From assembly GCF_024661895.1 (NCBI RefSeq), contig NZ_CP102453.1, positions 2,294,001-2,358,000 on the forward strand: 64,000 nt of DNA, read 5' to 3'. Of this stretch, positions 17,989-26,819 are shown piece by piece. The DNA comes from Fundicoccus culcitae (lineage in GTDB: Bacteria; Bacillota; Bacilli; Lactobacillales; Aerococcaceae). Within the stretch, counting starts at the first letter, position 1, and each line of letters begins with the position of its first letter. The notes beneath the pieces were generated by a model. The model was given only the letters and a program-made list of their open reading frames with translations, searched no databases and was not told the DNA's origin. The position numbers and the translations under genes are program-made.

Positions 17989-19362
17989 ATGATATTAAAG
18001 ACAAGATTGTTTGGTCGTGTTTATGAGTTTAAGTCAGTACTTGAAGCATTGGCCAAAGCAAATGAAGAAAAATCAGGAGACGAACTTGCAGGGTTAGCTG
18101 CCGAGTCTGCTGAAGAGAGAGTTGCAGCAAAAACGGTTGTTGCAAATTTAAAACTTTCTGATATTTTCAATAATCCAGCAGTTCCATATGAAAAAGATGA
18201 AGTGACACGCATTATTATTGATAATGTGAATCTTAGAACATATGAGCGGATTAAAAACTGGACTGTCTCAGAATTAAGAGAATGGATCTTAAGTAACGAT
18301 ACAACCAATTATGATATTCATCGAATTTCAAATGGACTTACTTCGGAAATGGTGGCAGCGGTATGTAAAATAATGACCAATATGGATTTAATTGTAGCTG
18401 CTCAAAAAATCACCATTGAGAAAACAGCTAATACAACCATAGGTAGACCAGGGACTTTCTCAGCAAGATTACAACCTAACCATCCAACGGATAACATCGA
18501 AGGGATTATGGCTTCGGTGATGGAAGGATTATCCATGGGGATTGGTGATGCAGTAATAGGGTTGAACCCAGTTAATGATGGAACGGATAGTGTTAAACGC
18601 ATTTTACATGAGTTTAATGATTTTATAGAAGAATGGGAGATCCCGACTCAACACGTGGTCCTTGCGCATGTGGCGACACAAATGCAAGCAATGGAACAAG
18701 GCGCACCGACAGGACTTGTTTTTCAGTCAATTTCCGGTTCAGAAAAAGGCAATACCGCCTTTGGTATTGACGCAAAGATGCTTGCAGAAGCCAAAGATAT
18801 GGCCTTAAAAACTGGAACAGCTGTTGGACCAAACGTTATGTATTTTGAGACTGGACAAGGGTCTGAGTTGTCATCGGATGCCCATCACGATGTTGATCAA
18901 GTGACGATGGAGGCAAGATGTTATGGATTTGCTAAAGAATTTGATCCTTTCTTAGTTAACACAGTAGTAGGGTTCATCGGACCAGAGTATTTATATGACT
19001 CTAAGCAAGTTATTCGTGCCGGTTTAGAAGACCATTTTATGGGTAAACTAACTGGTATTTCGATGGGTGTAGATGTATGTTATACCAACCATATGAAAGC
19101 AGATCAAAATGATGCTGAGAATTTAGCGGTATTGTTAGGTGTTGCTGGTGTTAACTTTATAATGGGTATACCTAATGGGGATGACGTGATGTTAAATTAT
19201 CAAACAACCGGCTATCATGAAACAGCTACCATCCGTAGCTTACTTAACAAGCGTCCTATTAAAGAGTTTGAATTATGGTTGGAGAAAATGGGCTTTATGG
19301 ATAACGGTGCATTAACGAGTTTAGCTGGTGATGCGTCAGTATTCTTAAAAAATAAAAGATAG
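17989..19362 (+). CDS. eutB: Ethanolamine ammonia-lyase large subunit
   Basis: 457 residues, normal length for EutB, a TIM-barrel adenosylcobalamin enzyme. Recognisable blocks are [26 protein letters not shown] (about 160-185), [61 protein letters not shown] and [24 protein letters not shown]. It cleaves ethanolamine to acetaldehyde and ammonia with EutC. GGAGGTTG precedes ATG 17989. Confidence 0.96.
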   Translation: MILKTRLFGRVYEFKSVLEALAKANEEKSGDELAGLAAESAEERVAAKTVVANLKLSDIFNNPAVPYEKDEVTRIIIDNVNLRTYERIKNWTVSELREWILSNDTTNYDIHRISNGLTSEMVAAVCKIMTNMDLIVAAQKITIEKTANTTIGRPGTFSARLQPNHPTDNIEGIMASVMEGLSMGIGDAVIGLNPVNDGTDSVKRILHEFNDFIEEWEIPTQHVVLAHVATQMQAMEQGAPTGLVFQSISGSEKGNTAFGIDAKMLAEAKDMALKTGTAVGPNVMYFETGQGSELSSDAHHDVDQVTMEARCYGFAKEFDPFLVNTVVGFIGPEYLYDSKQVIRAGLEDHFMGKLTGISMGVDVCYTNHMKADQNDAENLAVLLGVAGVNFIMGIPNGDDVMLNYQTTGYHETATIRSLLNKRPIKEFELWLEKMGFMDNGALTSLAGDASVFLKNKR

Positions 19363-19372
19363 GAGTGAGATA

Positions 19373-20332
19373 GTGGAACAAAAAGAATTGAAAGAACTTA
19401 TTCGTTCTATATTAACGGATTTTGTTGAAGACAACGAAATCTTAGTAGCTAAGGAACCTAATCATCATTCCGCTGAAGTGAAAGATGAAGCCCCAGTTGA
19501 TGTTAATCTTATTGAAACACCTTCGAAAACCCCAGATAACACTGAAATTGAAGACAAAGTTTTAGATGATATCACTGAGGTAAATATTCGAGAACAATTC
19601 TTAGTTGAGAATGCTCAGGACAAAGATGGCTATTTAAGAATGAAGAAAAACACACCTGCTAGATTGGGTCTTGGTCGTGCAGGAACTCGTTATAAAACTG
19701 AACCTGTTCTTCGTTTTAGAGCAGACCATGCAGCTGCACAAGATGCTGTCTTCTCATATGTTGATGATGAGTTGATAAAAGAGATGAATTTCGTTCCTGT
19801 TGAAACAATGTGTGGAGATAAAGATACATATATTACACGACCAGACTTAGGTAGAAAATTTTCAGACGAAGAAATGAAAAAAATTACCGATACGATACCA
19901 AAAAATGCAGATATCGCAATTGTTGTTGGAGATGGTTTAAGTTCTGCAGCAATTGGAGCGAACATACGTGATATTATTCCATCAATTAAGCAGGGATTAA
20001 AAACACATAACTTAGATTTTGGAGATATCGTTTTTGTTAAACATTGTCGTGTACCAGCAATGGATCCAATTGGTGAGTATACTGGAGCAAAAGTAGTTTG
20101 TCTACTTATAGGAGAGCGTCCGGGATTAGTAACAGCAGAATCAATGAGTGCATATGTCGCTTATAAACCAACAATTGGAATGCCAGAAGCTAGAAGAACA
20201 GTTATTTCAAATATCCATGGCCAAGGTACTCCTGCCGTAGAAGCTGGAGCGTATATTGCAGATTTAATTAAAGAGATGCTAGACGTTAAGGCTTCGGGAG
20301 TTGATCTAAAGAAAGTCTCTAAGGGGGGCTAA
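19373..20332 (+). CDS. eutC: Ethanolamine ammonia-lyase small subunit
   Basis: 319 residues. The C-terminal two thirds are typical Eut[86 protein letters not shown]. The N-terminal 100 residues are a longer, acidic, low-complexity arm that begins with an amphipathic helix ([17 protein letters not shown]) of the kind that targets EutBC to the microcompartment. Starts at GTG 19373 behind AGGAGTGAG. A helix plus acidic linker makes this protein slightly longer than usual. Confidence 0.95.
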   Translation: MEQKELKELIRSILTDFVEDNEILVAKEPNHHSAEVKDEAPVDVNLIETPSKTPDNTEIEDKVLDDITEVNIREQFLVENAQDKDGYLRMKKNTPARLGLGRAGTRYKTEPVLRFRADHAAAQDAVFSYVDDELIKEMNFVPVETMCGDKDTYITRPDLGRKFSDEEMKKITDTIPKNADIAIVVGDGLSSAAIGANIRDIIPSIKQGLKTHNLDFGDIVFVKHCRVPAMDPIGEYTGAKVVCLLIGERPGLVTAESMSAYVAYKPTIGMPEARRTVISNIHGQGTPAVEAGAYIADLIKEMLDVKASGVDLKKVSKGG

Positions 20333-20334
20333 TA

Positions 20335-20988
20335 ATGATAAAAGAACGATTAGGCGCAAATGTTCTTAGTGTAAAGATGATACCAAATGTCGACAAAGCT
20401 TTAGCAGAAAAGTTAAATTTGAAAGACAATCAAAAAAGTATTGGGATTATCACATCTGATTCAGATGATGTGACGTATGTAGCATTAGATGAGGCTACGA
20501 AAAAAGCAGCCGTTGATGTCGTGTACGGTAAAAGCTTATACGCTGGAGCAGATAATGCAAATACAAAATTAGCAGGTGAAGTTATTGGTATTATAGCGGG
20601 ACCTTCTCCAGCTGAAGTTAGAAGTGGATTAGATGCAGCGAAGCAAGTCATTGAAACTGAAGCGAGTTTCTATAGCGCCAATGAAGACAATTCAGTGATT
20701 TACTTTGCGCATAATGTGTCTCGTTGTGGAACTTATTTATCTGAAGTAGCCGGCGTTAGAGAAGGGGAAGCAATTGCCTATCTCATAGCTCCGCCACTAG
20801 AAGCAATGTATGCTTTAGATGCTGCATTGAAGGCGGCCGATGTTGAATTAGCTGTTCTATATGAGCCACCAACCGAAACAAACTTTGGGGGCGCCTTATT
20901 AACAGGGTCTCAGTCAGCTTGTACAGCAGCATGTGAAGCCTTTGCTCAAGCAGTTATATCTGTTGCAAATAATCCTTTAGTTTATTAA
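20335..20988 (+). CDS. eutL: EutL tandem-BMC shell protein
   Basis: 217 residues, normal for EutL, which has two circularly permuted BMC domains and forms trimers with a gated pore. Blocks include SIGIITSDSDDVTYVALDEATKKAAVDVVYGKSLYAGA, then GIIAGPSPAEVRSGL and YFAHNVSRCGTYLSEVAGVREGEAIAYLIAPPLEAMYALDAALKAADVELAVLYEPPTETNFGGALLTGS. Two base pairs separate it from eutC. Confidence 0.94.
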   Translation: MIKERLGANVLSVKMIPNVDKALAEKLNLKDNQKSIGIITSDSDDVTYVALDEATKKAAVDVVYGKSLYAGADNANTKLAGEVIGIIAGPSPAEVRSGLDAAKQVIETEASFYSANEDNSVIYFAHNVSRCGTYLSEVAGVREGEAIAYLIAPPLEAMYALDAALKAADVELAVLYEPPTETNFGGALLTGSQSACTAACEAFAQAVISVANNPLVY

Positions 20989-21000
20989 GGAGGTGCGTAG

Positions 21001-21627
21001 ATGGTGTCTAAAGCACTAGGTTTAATTGAAGTGAAAGGCTTGCTCTCTGCCATGGTTGCAATGGATGCTGCCTTAAAAGCATCTGATGTGAAATTGATTG
21101 GCAACCAAACCATTCGGGGTGTATTAACAACAGTCGAGTTATTCGGTGATGTCGCAGCCATCCAATCAGCCGTAGAAGCAGGAGTGAATGCATTGACGAA
21201 CACGAATAGCCTCATTTCAAGTCATGTTATCGCTAGACTGGATGAGCAAGTAGAGCAGATGATTATGAAAAGTTTTGAAAACAAAGAAACGCTAAATAAC
21301 TTTATAAAAGAGGAACAAGCACCTGAACATGTAATGGAAGAAGCAAAGGAAGAAATTGAGTCTGAAGAAATGCAGAAAGCTCCAGAAGCAACATTGAAAG
21401 AAAATACACTTGAAACGGAAACGACTCAAGAAATGAGTGAAGTTAATGATCAAGTGACATATTCTACTCCATTAACGAGAGAAGAATTGTGGAGTTTAAA
21501 AGTAACTCAACTAAGAACTTTAGCTTATAAAAATAATGTGGCAGGCATAGAAAAAGCAGAAATAAAATTTGCAACGAAAGAAAAATTAATAGATATACTA
21601 AGTGCTGAAGGGGGAATTGATGAATGA
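21001..21627 (+). CDS. eutK: EutK-like BMC shell protein with C-terminal extension
   Basis: 208 residues in three parts: a canonical BMC domain (1-85, ALGLIEVKGLLSAMVAMDAALKASDVKLIG), an acidic Glu/Thr-rich linker (about 95-155), and a small C-terminal domain (160-208, LTREELWSLKVTQLRTLAYKNNVAG...TKEKLIDILS) that resembles a SAP or Rho-N helix-extended-loop-helix. EutK of enterics likewise has a BMC domain plus a DNA-binding-like tail, though there a winged helix. The tail could bind nucleic acid or cargo; its role is unknown. ATG 21001 follows AAGGAGGTG. Confidence 0.82.
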   Translation: MVSKALGLIEVKGLLSAMVAMDAALKASDVKLIGNQTIRGVLTTVELFGDVAAIQSAVEAGVNALTNTNSLISSHVIARLDEQVEQMIMKSFENKETLNNFIKEEQAPEHVMEEAKEEIESEEMQKAPEATLKENTLETETTQEMSEVNDQVTYSTPLTREELWSLKVTQLRTLAYKNNVAGIEKAEIKFATKEKLIDILSAEGGIDE

Positions 21628-23099
21628 GCTTGGAATACAAAGATTTAGCATCTATACAAGAAACGCGACAACTTATATCTAAGGCAAAAACAGCTCAATT
21701 AGAATTAGCAAAAAAATCGCAAGAAGAAATAGATACGATTGTAAAAGTGCTATCAAAAGCAGCCTATTCAAATCGAGAAAAATTAGCTAAGATGGCTTGC
21801 GAAGAAACTGGCTTTGGTAAGTGGGAAGATAAAATAATTAAAAACGCTTTTGCTTCTAAAACAGTAACAGAAGCAATGGACGGAATGCAGACCATTGGAA
21901 TTATCAATGAAGATAAAGAGAAAAAAGTTACAGAAGTGGCAGTACCGAAAGGTGTTATTGCAGGTTTGGTACCATCTACCAATCCAACATCAACGGTCAT
22001 CTATAAAGCCTTAATCTCTTTAAAAACTGCAAATTCGATTGTATTCTCACCGCATCCAAGTGCTAAAAAGTCTATTCAAGAAACTGTTCGAATTATGGTA
22101 GAAGCAGGGAAAGAAGTTGGTTTGCCAGATGGAGCGATTAGTGTCATAGATAATATTACTATGGATGGCACAAACGAATTGATGACAAACAATGATACCA
22201 ACTTAATTTTGGCTACCGGTGGATCAGCAATGGTTAAAGCCGCATATTCATCTGGAACACCAGCGATTGGCGTCGGACCTGGTAATGGACCTGCCTTCAT
22301 AGAAAAGAGTGCTAATGTCTCTTTAGCAGTTAAACAAATCATAGAATCAAAAACATTTGATTACGGAACTGTTTGTGCCTCAGAACAATCAGTTATTGTT
22401 GAAAAGAATAATAAAGATAAAGTAGTTAATGAGCTGAAGAAACAAGGGGCTTACTTTTTACCGAAAGAAGATGCTAGCAAACTAGAGAAGTATATCTTAC
22501 GACCAGATGGACGTATGAATCCAGCTATTGTAGGTAAATCTCCTCAGCACATTGCTGATTTAGCGGGGATAAAAGTGCCAACAACAGCTAAAGTGTTAAT
22601 CGCTGAGGAATCACGGGTTGGTTTACATGCACCTTATTCACGTGAGAAACTTGGTACGATCTTAGCCTTCTATACAGTGGATAGTTGGCAAGATGCATTA
22701 AAATTATCTATTGAGATATTAAATCAAGAGGGTGCTGGACATACAATGGGATTACATTCTTATGATGAGGCTATTATCAAAGAATTTTCATTACATGCTC
22801 CTGTATCTCGCTTGTTAATAAATACATCTGCAACATTAGGAGGGATAGGCGCTACAACGAATATTTTCCCAGCATTAACTTTAGGCTGTGGGTCTGTTGG
22901 AGGAAGTTCAACATCTGATAATATTGGTCCAGCAAATCTAATGGACATTAGACGTGTTGCATGGGGCGTAAGAGAATTGGATGACATTAAGCGGGAAGAA
23001 AACATTGTAACAAATAATAAATTGGATAAAGAATTTAATTTCGATGAAAACCAATTATTAGATTTATTGGTTGAAAAAGTATTAGAAAAATTAAAATAA
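21624..23099 (+). CDS. eutE: CoA-acylating acetaldehyde dehydrogenase EutE
   Basis: 491 residues of the aldehyde dehydrogenase superfamily, CoA-acylating branch: VPSTNPTSTVIYKALISLKTANSIVFSPHP, ATGGSAMVKAAYSSGTPAIGVGPGN, and the catalytic Cys in DYGTVCASEQSVIV (about residue 253). It converts acetaldehyde to acetyl-CoA. The last 17 residues (ENQLLDLLVEKVLEKLK) form an amphipathic helix after a flexible Asn/Lys linker and look like a C-terminal encapsulation peptide. ATG overlaps the preceding stop by 4 bp. Confidence 0.94.
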   Translation: MSLEYKDLASIQETRQLISKAKTAQLELAKKSQEEIDTIVKVLSKAAYSNREKLAKMACEETGFGKWEDKIIKNAFASKTVTEAMDGMQTIGIINEDKEKKVTEVAVPKGVIAGLVPSTNPTSTVIYKALISLKTANSIVFSPHPSAKKSIQETVRIMVEAGKEVGLPDGAISVIDNITMDGTNELMTNNDTNLILATGGSAMVKAAYSSGTPAIGVGPGNGPAFIEKSANVSLAVKQIIESKTFDYGTVCASEQSVIVEKNNKDKVVNELKKQGAYFLPKEDASKLEKYILRPDGRMNPAIVGKSPQHIADLAGIKVPTTAKVLIAEESRVGLHAPYSREKLGTILAFYTVDSWQDALKLSIEILNQEGAGHTMGLHSYDEAIIKEFSLHAPVSRLLINTSATLGGIGATTNIFPALTLGCGSVGGSSTSDNIGPANLMDIRRVAWGVRELDDIKREENIVTNNKLDKEFNFDENQLLDLLVEKVLEKLK

Positions 23100-23117
23100 A
23101 ATTAGGAGGAATTTATT

Positions 23118-23405
23118 ATGGCAAGTAATGCATTAGGTATGATCGAAACAAAAGGTTTGGTAGCAGCAATTGAGGCAGCAGATGCAATGGTTAAAGCAGC
23201 AAACGTAACATTAATTGGTAAAGAACATGTTGGTGGAGGATTAGTAACTGTTATGGTTCGTGGTGACGTTGGTGCAGTTAAAGCAGCAACTGATGCCGGA
23301 GCTGCAGCAGCTGAGTCTGTTGGTGAATTAGTTTCAGTTCACGTTATTCCACGTCCGCATTCTGAAGTTGATGCTATTTTACCAGCTTATAAAATTAGTG
23401 AATAA
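23118..23405 (+). CDS. eutM: EutM major hexameric shell protein
   Basis: 95-residue canonical BMC domain: [62 protein letters not shown], ending [15 protein letters not shown]. This is the PduA/EutM type that forms flat hexamer sheets and is usually the most abundant shell protein. The ribosome site TTAGGAGGAAT is strong. A terminator follows immediately, in keeping with high expression of this gene relative to the ones after it. Confidence 0.96.
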   Translation: MASNALGMIETKGLVAAIEAADAMVKAANVTLIGKEHVGGGLVTVMVRGDVGAVKAATDAGAAAAESVGELVSVHVIPRPHSEVDAILPAYKISE

Positions 23406-23452
23406 TCAATTTAATAATATTCACTCAGTCCTGATTTAGGACAATCATTCTA

Positions 23453-23488
23453 AAGGCTGAGACAATCTTGTTTCAGCTTTTTTTTATA
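23453..23488 (+). terminator. Internal terminator after eutM
   Basis: A stem AAGGCTGAGACA facing TGTTTCAGCTTT with an ATCT loop is followed by a long T-run. Upstream there is a short hairpin GTCCT/AGGAC with a five-base loop. I did not find an A1/G4 hexaloop pair, so this looks like partial termination, not an EutV target. Confidence 0.75.
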
Positions 23489-23502
23489 GGAAGTGTAATG
23501 AA

Positions 23503-24156
23503 ATGGGGCTTCTTACAGAATCAAAAATAAGAGAATTGTTAAAAAAAACAAATCTAAAACAATCACGCGAGTTAGTGATTGAAAAAAATACCATCATAAC
23601 ACCATCCGCAAAATCCTATCTCAAAGAGAAGCGGATTAAATTAATTGCAGACGAGTACTCTATACAAACACCAGTAAAAGTTAATCAAGATAATAAGGAG
23701 CGTTTACAGATGGAAGAATCATTTAATCCATCATTACTTATCATCTCGAGTAAACTTGATAAGCTTATAGTAAAAGCAACGATTATGCAGAAAGAATGTC
23801 TAGATGAAGTTGATTTATTTAATCAGTTAAGTAGACTCATTGACATGCTAAAACAGTTAAAGCAGTTGGTGCTTAATAATGGCGAGGTTATTATTAATAC
23901 TAATCAACGTGACAGTTTTTACGCCAATTACTCAAATCTACTCGATCAAATCGATAGAAACGCTTATCCAACTTATATGGACAGTGATTTATCTTTAAGA
24001 TTTTTTGAATTGTATATCAATGTTCGAACAGGCATTTATGAGATAATTGCTAGAGAAGAACGTTACTTGAATCATAACTGGAAAATATGGTTTCAATGGC
24101 TAGTAGATACTTGCTTGGTAGTGTACCAGATTGAGAAGAGTAGAGGAGGAATATAG
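23503..24156 (+). CDS. eutT: EutT-family corrinoid adenosyltransferase-like protein
   Basis: 217 residues. The N-terminus (LLTESKIRELLKK...IEKNTIITPSAKSYLKEKRIKLI) is the signature of EutT-type proteins and of related eut-locus proteins. The middle is helical (SLLIISSKLDKLIVKATIMQKECLDEVDLFNQLSRLIDMLKQL), as in the EutT adenosyltransferase fold. The His/Cys metal motif of enteric EutT is not present; only two cysteines are seen and they are far apart. It may be a metal-independent EutT or have another role, since a PduO-type enzyme is encoded in the same operon. Confidence 0.65.
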   Translation: MGLLTESKIRELLKKTNLKQSRELVIEKNTIITPSAKSYLKEKRIKLIADEYSIQTPVKVNQDNKERLQMEESFNPSLLIISSKLDKLIVKATIMQKECLDEVDLFNQLSRLIDMLKQLKQLVLNNGEVIINTNQRDSFYANYSNLLDQIDRNAYPTYMDSDLSLRFFELYINVRTGIYEIIAREERYLNHNWKIWFQWLVDTCLVVYQIEKSRGGI

Positions 24157-24159
24157 CTA

Positions 24160-24783
24160 ATGAGAATGGAAGAAATAATAGATACAGTCGCTCAAAGAGT
24201 TGAGCAAGAAATAAATAACAGTTTTGAAATCGAAGCAAGCGGTAGACACATACATCTTTCCCGAGAGGCAGTGGATGCTTTGTTTGGTGAAGGATATGAA
24301 CTGACACCAAAAAAATATCTATCTCAACCAGGACAATATGCAGCTACTGAAAGAATTAGTATCATTGGACCTAGTGGTGTGTTTCATAATGTTAGTATAT
24401 TAGGACCAGTAAGGAAAGAAAGTCAAGTTGAAGTTTCACTTACTGATGCTCGTGCTTTAGGTGCAAAAGCCAAATTACGGTTGAGTGGGGACACTAAAGG
24501 GACTGCTGGAATTATTTTAATGAACGGCTCAAAAATCTATGTAATGGATCATGGATTAATTGTCGCGAAACGTCATATTCATGTTAATGAAAAAGATGCT
24601 AAGAAGTTAAATGTTACTGATCAAGAAGTAGTCAAAGTACAGGTGAATAGTGAAAGACCTCTAATTTTCGACGATGTTGTTGTACGGATAAGTCCTAAAT
24701 TCAGGACCTTTATGCATATTGATTATGATGAAGCTAATGCATGTGGGTTCACAAAGGGAACACGCGGAAGAATTTTAAGATAG
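24160..24783 (+). CDS. pduL: PduL-type phosphotransacylase
   Basis: 207 residues with the zinc-binding signatures of PduL: EASGRHIHLSREAVDALFG (about 26-44), VAKRHIHVNEKDA (about 130), and the C-terminal MHIDYDEANACGF. It converts acetyl-CoA to acetyl phosphate and recycles CoA inside the compartment, replacing the Pta-type EutD of enterics. The first 20 residues (MEEIIDTVAQRVEQEI) form an amphipathic helix fitting an encapsulation peptide. GAGGAGG precedes ATG 24160. Confidence 0.92.
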   Translation: MRMEEIIDTVAQRVEQEINNSFEIEASGRHIHLSREAVDALFGEGYELTPKKYLSQPGQYAATERISIIGPSGVFHNVSILGPVRKESQVEVSLTDARALGAKAKLRLSGDTKGTAGIILMNGSKIYVMDHGLIVAKRHIHVNEKDAKKLNVTDQEVVKVQVNSERPLIFDDVVVRISPKFRTFMHIDYDEANACGFTKGTRGRILR

Positions 24784-24793
24784 GAATGATAGA

Positions 24794-25432
24794 ATGAATC
24801 ATTTAGAAGATTTAGTGGATGAAGTGACCAAGAGAGTGATGGTAGCCATTCAAAAATACCCAAATGACATTCCCAAAATATTAGAAGATGAACAATCTAA
24901 ACTTTCTTATGCCACTTTAGGAGAAGACCAACCGGCCATTAACAACTATTTTTGTCAACTTGGTTATTATAAAAAAGATGTAAATGTTGCGGATGTCCTA
25001 GTTATTACCCAGATTAACCCGTATTCAATACCTAGACTTGCTAATGTTATGCCGATTAATAAAGACGAAGAATTAATATTAGATTATATTTCGAATAATA
25101 AAACGGTATATTTATTGTCAAATATCATTCAAGAATTTGGTAATAAGGCGAGTAATTATTTTAAAAGACGTTATACTCAACATGTTAATGACCTAAAGAG
25201 TTTAGGGATTCAAATTGTCGATGATTCTTTTTTTTCTATAGGCAATACAAGACAGGAACAAGTTAGTAAAACTCAAAAGAAGAAAAAATTAATTACCTTA
25301 AAAGATATCCAAAGTATGTCTTTAAATAGAAATGAAATTTTCGAGATTGATAAAGGTGTTATTATAACGGATTTAGCAAAAGATTATTTGAATGATCTAA
25401 ATATCCAGGTAAAGAAAAGAGGGATAGAATGA
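24794..25432 (+). CDS. Non-proteobacterial eut-locus protein of unknown function (TIGR02536-like)
   Basis: 212 residues. The first 20 (NHLEDLVDEVTKRVMVAIQ) are an amphipathic helix like that of PduL in this operon, suggesting it is microcompartment cargo. The C-terminal 50 residues (KLITLKDIQSM...EIDKGVIITDLAKDYLNDLNIQVKKR) match the N-terminal module of EutT-like proteins. The position between pduL and eutN and the general build fit the family described as TIGR02536, found only in non-proteobacterial eut operons. Function is not known; the middle part (PYSIPRLANVM...LILDYISNNKTVYLL) could be a flavoprotein- or nucleotide-type fold. Confidence 0.6.
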   Translation: MNHLEDLVDEVTKRVMVAIQKYPNDIPKILEDEQSKLSYATLGEDQPAINNYFCQLGYYKKDVNVADVLVITQINPYSIPRLANVMPINKDEELILDYISNNKTVYLLSNIIQEFGNKASNYFKRRYTQHVNDLKSLGIQIVDDSFFSIGNTRQEQVSKTQKKKKLITLKDIQSMSLNRNEIFEIDKGVIITDLAKDYLNDLNIQVKKRGIE

Positions 25433-25698
25433 TCATTGGTAAAGTTGTTGGAAATCTTTGGGCAACACGTAAAGATGAAAAATTAAATGGATTGAAATTT
25501 CTCGTTGTAAAAAAACAATTAAATAAACATGCTTATAGCGATGAATTGATTATAGCTGTCGATAATGTAGGTGCTGGTATTGAGGATGAAGTATTAATTA
25601 CTACAGGAAGTTCAGCAAGGATTTCACTCAATCGTCAAGAAGTGCCTGTAGATATGGTTATTGTTGGTATCATTGATAAGATGGATTATATAGAGTGA
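25429..25698 (+). CDS. eutN: EutN/CcmL pentameric vertex protein
   Basis: 89 residues of the EutN_CcmL family: MIIGKVVGNLWATRKDEKLNGLKFLVV at the start, AVDNVGAGIEDEVLITTGSSAR, and a C-terminal DMVIVGIIDK. These pentamers cap the vertices of the shell. ATG overlaps the preceding stop by 4 bp. Confidence 0.94.
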   Translation: MIIGKVVGNLWATRKDEKLNGLKFLVVKKQLNKHAYSDELIIAVDNVGAGIEDEVLITTGSSARISLNRQEVPVDMVIVGIIDKMDYIE

Positions 25699-25711
25699 AA
25701 GGAAGTGACTT

Positions 25712-26812
25712 ATGAGTATTAATGAAATCATCGTATGGATTATGGTTATCATAATGGCTATTGGAGGTATTGATAAGATTTTTGGTAATCGACTTGGTCT
25801 AGGAGAGCAATTCGAAGAAGGAATCATGGCGATGGGATCACTAACCTTATCCATGGCTGGGATAATTGTGTTAGCACCTAAACTCTCTGATTGGTTGAGC
25901 CCTATAATTGTCCCTTTGTTTGAATTTTTTGGAGCAGATCCAGCTATGTTTGCTGGAACTATACTTGCTAATGATATGGGAGGTTACTTCCTTGCAAGTC
26001 AAATGACAAACGATCCGATTATTATGGGATTCTCAGGGTTAATTTTAGGGGCGTTAATGGGTCCAACTTTAGTATTTACAATTCCAGTTGCGTTAGGGAT
26101 TATTGAAGAAGAAGACCGACCTGTGTTAGCTCAAGGGATATTATATGGAATTATAACGATTCCTCTTGGTGCAATTGTAGGTGGGCTTCTAATCGGTTTA
26201 AGTTTTGGCGATGTCATTCAAAATTTAGTACCAATTATTATATTTGCTCTACTAATTGCGCTTGGTTTATGGCTAATCCCAAATGCAATGATTAAAGGAT
26301 TTATCATTTTTGGGAAAATTATTGTAGCCATTGCAACCATAGGGTTAGTCATTGGTGCATTTGACTTACTAGTTGGTGTTAAAGTGTTTGATAATCAAGA
26401 CTCTTTAAGCGTGGCTTTTGAAACTGTTGGTGGAATAGCAGTTACATTAGCTGGAGCTTATGGTTTAGTTTATATTATTACAAAAGTATTTGGTAAACAA
26501 TTACTTAAAATTGGTAATGCTTTAGGAATGAATGAAGTAGCAGCAGCAGGGTTAATTGCCACTTTAGCAAATAATATTGCAATGTTCAAAACATTAAAAG
26601 ATATGGATTATAAAGGTAAAATTATTAATGTTGCTTTTGCCGTATCTGCATCCTTCACTATTGGAGATCATTTAGGGTTTACGGCTGGGGTTGCACCAGA
26701 ATTTATCACACCGATGATTATTGCCAAGTTAGTGGGTGGTGTGACTGCCGTTATTGTTGCCATATTCTTTATTAATAAGATAAATAAACCTGAACAATTA
26801 GAGTCGGTATAG
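25712..26812 (+). CDS. eutH: EutH ethanolamine transporter
   Basis: 366 residues of the EutH family with about ten hydrophobic membrane segments. Conserved stretches include GIDKIFGNRLGLGEQFEEGIMAMGSLTLSMAGI, LANDMGGYFLASQM, GLILGALMGPTLVFTIPVALGII and, near the C-terminus, SASFTIGDHLGFTAGVAPEFI. It lets ethanolamine in when protonated substrate is scarce. It is the last classical eut gene; an oxidoreductase follows after 7 bp. Confidence 0.94.
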   Translation: MSINEIIVWIMVIIMAIGGIDKIFGNRLGLGEQFEEGIMAMGSLTLSMAGIIVLAPKLSDWLSPIIVPLFEFFGADPAMFAGTILANDMGGYFLASQMTNDPIIMGFSGLILGALMGPTLVFTIPVALGIIEEEDRPVLAQGILYGIITIPLGAIVGGLLIGLSFGDVIQNLVPIIIFALLIALGLWLIPNAMIKGFIIFGKIIVAIATIGLVIGAFDLLVGVKVFDNQDSLSVAFETVGGIAVTLAGAYGLVYIITKVFGKQLLKIGNALGMNEVAAAGLIATLANNIAMFKTLKDMDYKGKIINVAFAVSASFTIGDHLGFTAGVAPEFITPMIIAKLVGGVTAVIVAIFFINKINKPEQLESV

Positions 26813-26819
26813 GTATTGT

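Noticed and set aside
23453-23488. EutV target between eutM and the EutT-like gene
   Set aside because: The terminator is good but no pair of hexaloops with A1 and G4 was found; the upstream hairpin has a five-base loop.
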